From Falsiroseomonas sp038250135 (GTDB taxonomy: Bacteria; Pseudomonadota; Alphaproteobacteria; Acetobacterales; Acetobacteraceae), in assembly GCA_038250135.1 (NCBI GenBank), contig JBBSCP010000070.1, forward strand, positions 1 through 15,765: DNA of 15,765 nt, given 5' to 3'. Below, piece after piece: positions 14,570 to 15,765 of this stretch (positions within the stretch are counted from its first letter, which is position 1; every line of letters starts with the position of its first letter). The notes beneath the pieces were generated by a model. That model saw only the letters and a list, made by a program, of their open reading frames with translations, had not been told where the DNA came from and did no database searches. The translations under genes and the position numbers were made by a program.

Positions 14570-15199
14570 TCAGGAGAGCGCGACGTCGAAGCCGCGCGCG
14601 ACGGCCGGGCGGGCCATCATGCGATCGTACCACTCGGCGACGTTCGGCAGGTCGTCCAAGGGCACCAGGTGCCGCTCATGGCGCCAGGCCCAACCGAGGA
14701 TGGCGAAATCGGCAATGGAGGGTTCGCCCTCGGTCGCCACGAAATCCCGACCGGCCAGGCGCCGTTCCAGCACGCCGTAGAGCCGCTTCGTCTCGGTATG
14801 ATAGCGCGTGAAGCCGTAGTCGCGCGCCGGGCCCTCCGGCTGCATCAGGAAATGGTGCACCTGGCCGGGCATCGGGCCGAAGCCGCCCATCTGCCACATC
14901 AGCCACTCCATCACGACGGTCCGCGCGCGCAGGTCCCGGGGCAGGAAGCGGCCGGTCTTCTCGGCCAGGTAGATCAGGATCGCGCCCGATTCGAAGACGC
15001 TGATCGGCTGTCCGCCGGGGCCCTCATGGTCGATGATCGCGGGGATGCGGTTATTGGGCGAAAATTTCAGGAAATCCGGGTTGAACTGCTCGCCCTCGCC
15101 GATGTTCACCGTGCGGGTGGTGTAGGGCAGGCCCATCTCCTCCAGCGCCACGCTGATCTTGCGGCCGTTGGGCGTGTTCCAGCTGTGGAGGTCGATCAT
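14570..15199 (-). CDS. yfcG: YfcG-like glutathione transferase / disulfide-bond oxidoreductase
   Basis: 209 aa, the usual length for a GST. The N-terminal thioredoxin-fold domain has TPNGRKIS (9-16, the Nu-class/Ure2p-like start with catalytic-site Thr/Asn), the cis-Pro loop NNRIPAI (49-55) and glutathione-binding FESGAILIYLAEKTG (69-83). The C-terminal all-helical domain has WLMWQMGGFGPMPGQVHHF and an Asp in the N-capping SIADFAI motif. The sequence follows E. coli YfcG closely throughout the first 120 residues; that enzyme uses two glutathiones to reduce disulfides. Cytosolic; no operon partner, with tRNA-Ser about 105 bp downstream on the same strand. ATG 15199 has AAGGA 10 nt upstream. 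Divergent from the small gene at 15241. Confidence 0.93.
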   Translation of the reverse strand: MIDLHSWNTPNGRKISVALEEMGLPYTTRTVNIGEGEQFNPDFLKFSPNNRIPAIIDHEGPGGQPISVFESGAILIYLAEKTGRFLPRDLRARTVVMEWLMWQMGGFGPMPGQVHHFLMQPEGPARDYGFTRYHTETKRLYGVLERRLAGRDFVATEGEPSIADFAILGWAWRHERHLVPLDDLPNVAEWYDRMMARPAVARGFDVALS

Positions 15200-15240
15200 C
15201 GGGCAGGCATCCTTCGGACTTTGGGAAGCCGTCTGATCCC

Positions 15241-15597
15241 ATGCCGACGCGCGGCGGAAAAGAGGCGAAGGCAGCGCTTGACCGCCAGGGGGCGCATTTG
15301 CGACTTAGGGGGGTGCAGACCATCGTCAGCGTCGGGGCCGCCTCCGACGATACGCTCTGGGCCGTGATTGCCACCGCAGGGCGGCAATCACGCGTGGCGA
15401 ATATTTACCGCAACCGTCAGGACGCGTTGCAGGACCGCGATTGGCGGGCGCAGCAGGTCTCGGCCTATGAGGATTTCCTCCGCCGCTCGAAGCAGCCGGT
15501 GCCGCAATACAGTGTGGCGCCGATCCGTCGCACGGATTTGCCGAAGAAATGGAGCCCTTTGCCCGCGCTGGGATTTCTGCGCGGGCAGTTCGTTTAG
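15241..15597 (+). CDS. Small hypothetical protein
   Basis: 118 aa; no family recognised. The central and C-terminal parts look like a real basic protein (ASDDTLWAVIAT, then SRVANIYRNRQDALQDRDW, then APIRRTDLPKKWSPLPALG), probably helical with a Pro-rich end. The first 24 residues are less convincing; an in-frame GTG at 15313 (QTIVSVGAASDD) is a good alternative start, and ATG 15241 has GGGAAG 10 nt upstream. Divergent from the glutathione transferase with 41 bp between starts. Its last codons contain the stem of a hairpin (15561-15586). Confidence 0.6.
   Translation: MPTRGGKEAKAALDRQGAHLRLRGVQTIVSVGAASDDTLWAVIATAGRQSRVANIYRNRQDALQDRDWRAQQVSAYEDFLRRSKQPVPQYSVAPIRRTDLPKKWSPLPALGFLRGQFV
15561..15586 (+). 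terminator. Hairpin overlapping the 3' end of the small gene
   Basis: Perfect 8-bp stem GCCCGCGC / GCGCGGGC with a 10-nt loop, followed by AGTTCGTTT. It lies inside the last codons of the small gene, ending 8 bp before the stop. It suits an intrinsic-type stop encoded within the gene. Confidence 0.5.
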
Positions 15598-15697
15598 AGC
15601 AATTTCCGATCAGATGGAATCATCTGATCGGAATTCTTGCCCTAGAATCAATATGTTATGGAGCACTATCCGTCCGAACGGACGGATAGTTCTCTAG
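15594..15697. repeat. Compound intergenic palindromic element (two tandem hairpins)
   Basis: Hairpin 1: 13-bp perfect arms TTCCGATCAGATG / CATCTGATCGGAA (15604-15616, 15621-15633) with a GAAT loop, flanked by TAGAGCAA and TTGCCCTA. Hairpin 2: 12-bp perfect arms ACTATCCGTCCG / CGGACGGATAGT (15665-15676, 15679-15690) separated by AA, flanked by GGAGC and TCTCTAG. The linker AGAATCAATATGTTA is AT-rich. Both halves share AGAGCA/TGCTCT-like borders, the style of dispersed intergenic palindromes of alphaproteobacteria. Downstream (15698-15765) nothing else is callable except a small CCCCAA/TTGGGG pair. Confidence 0.7.
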
Positions 15698-15765
15698 TGG
15701 TGTGTGGCAGACGGGAGATAACGGGTGGGCCCCACCCCAAGCCCATGAGTTTGGGGGGCGCTTGA

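Noticed and set aside
1..15765. CRISPR array, intact insertion sequence or phage genes
   Set aside because: No regularly spaced direct repeats with spacers and no transposase, integrase or structural phage frames were found.

Overview
The window is GC-rich (roughly 68-70 %) chromosomal DNA. Strong GC3 bias, an HflX GTPase, a HisKA_2 histidine kinase, Rhodospirillales-type small stress proteins, a VPLPA/PEP-CTERM-like sorting tail and a compound intergenic palindrome all suggest an alphaproteobacterium, probably Acetobacterales/Rhodospirillales (a Roseomonas-like lineage). This placement is inference from gene style, not from a marker search.

Layout. (1) 149-2609: hflX (+) converges on a PAS/HisKA_2 sensor kinase gene (-), and the two genes overlap by 8 bp at their 3' ends. 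(2) 2610-3199: kinase promoter region plus a possible gene remnant. (3) 3200-5676: three plus-strand genes, namely a PHB-depolymerase-type esterase, a small secreted protein with a 15-bp tandem repeat, and a YflT/GSP17M-like stress protein with a glycine-zipper core; a 10-bp-stem hairpin at 5706-5734 closes this side. (4) 9190-5752 (-): a tight SDR / acyl-CoA dehydrogenase / APH-type kinase operon. The gene set and coupling match the levulinate (Lva) and ACAD10/11 4-hydroxyacid pathway: ketone reduction, phosphorylation, elimination. The kinase carries a C-terminal domain that looks like a fused LvaB/DUF6285. (5) 11101-9275 (-): an SbmA/YddA-type ABC half-transporter whose nucleotide-binding domain has lost the Walker A, signature and Walker B residues. 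(6) 12642-11353 (-): a decaying operon (Rieske protein, membrane-anchored protein, short third frame). Each frame is broken by apparent one-base losses, yet both ATGA gene junctions remain. (7) 13767-13006 (-): a fibro-slime-like exported protein whose C-terminal sorting signal lies behind an in-frame TAG. (8) 14019-14156 (+): a relic of an RTX calcium-binding repeat. (9) 14373-15199 (-): tRNA-Ser(GCU) with an unusual U73, and a YfcG-like glutathione transferase. (10) 15241-15765 (+): a small hypothetical gene ending in a hairpin, followed by a two-hairpin palindromic element.

The functional core is the SDR-ACAD-kinase operon, predicted to convert 4-keto or 4-hydroxy acyl-CoAs into beta-oxidation substrates. 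The stretch 11.3-14.2 kb looks like a zone of gene decay. The points most worth checking are the kinase/LvaB fusion, the ATPase-dead transporter and the stop codon before the sorting signal.
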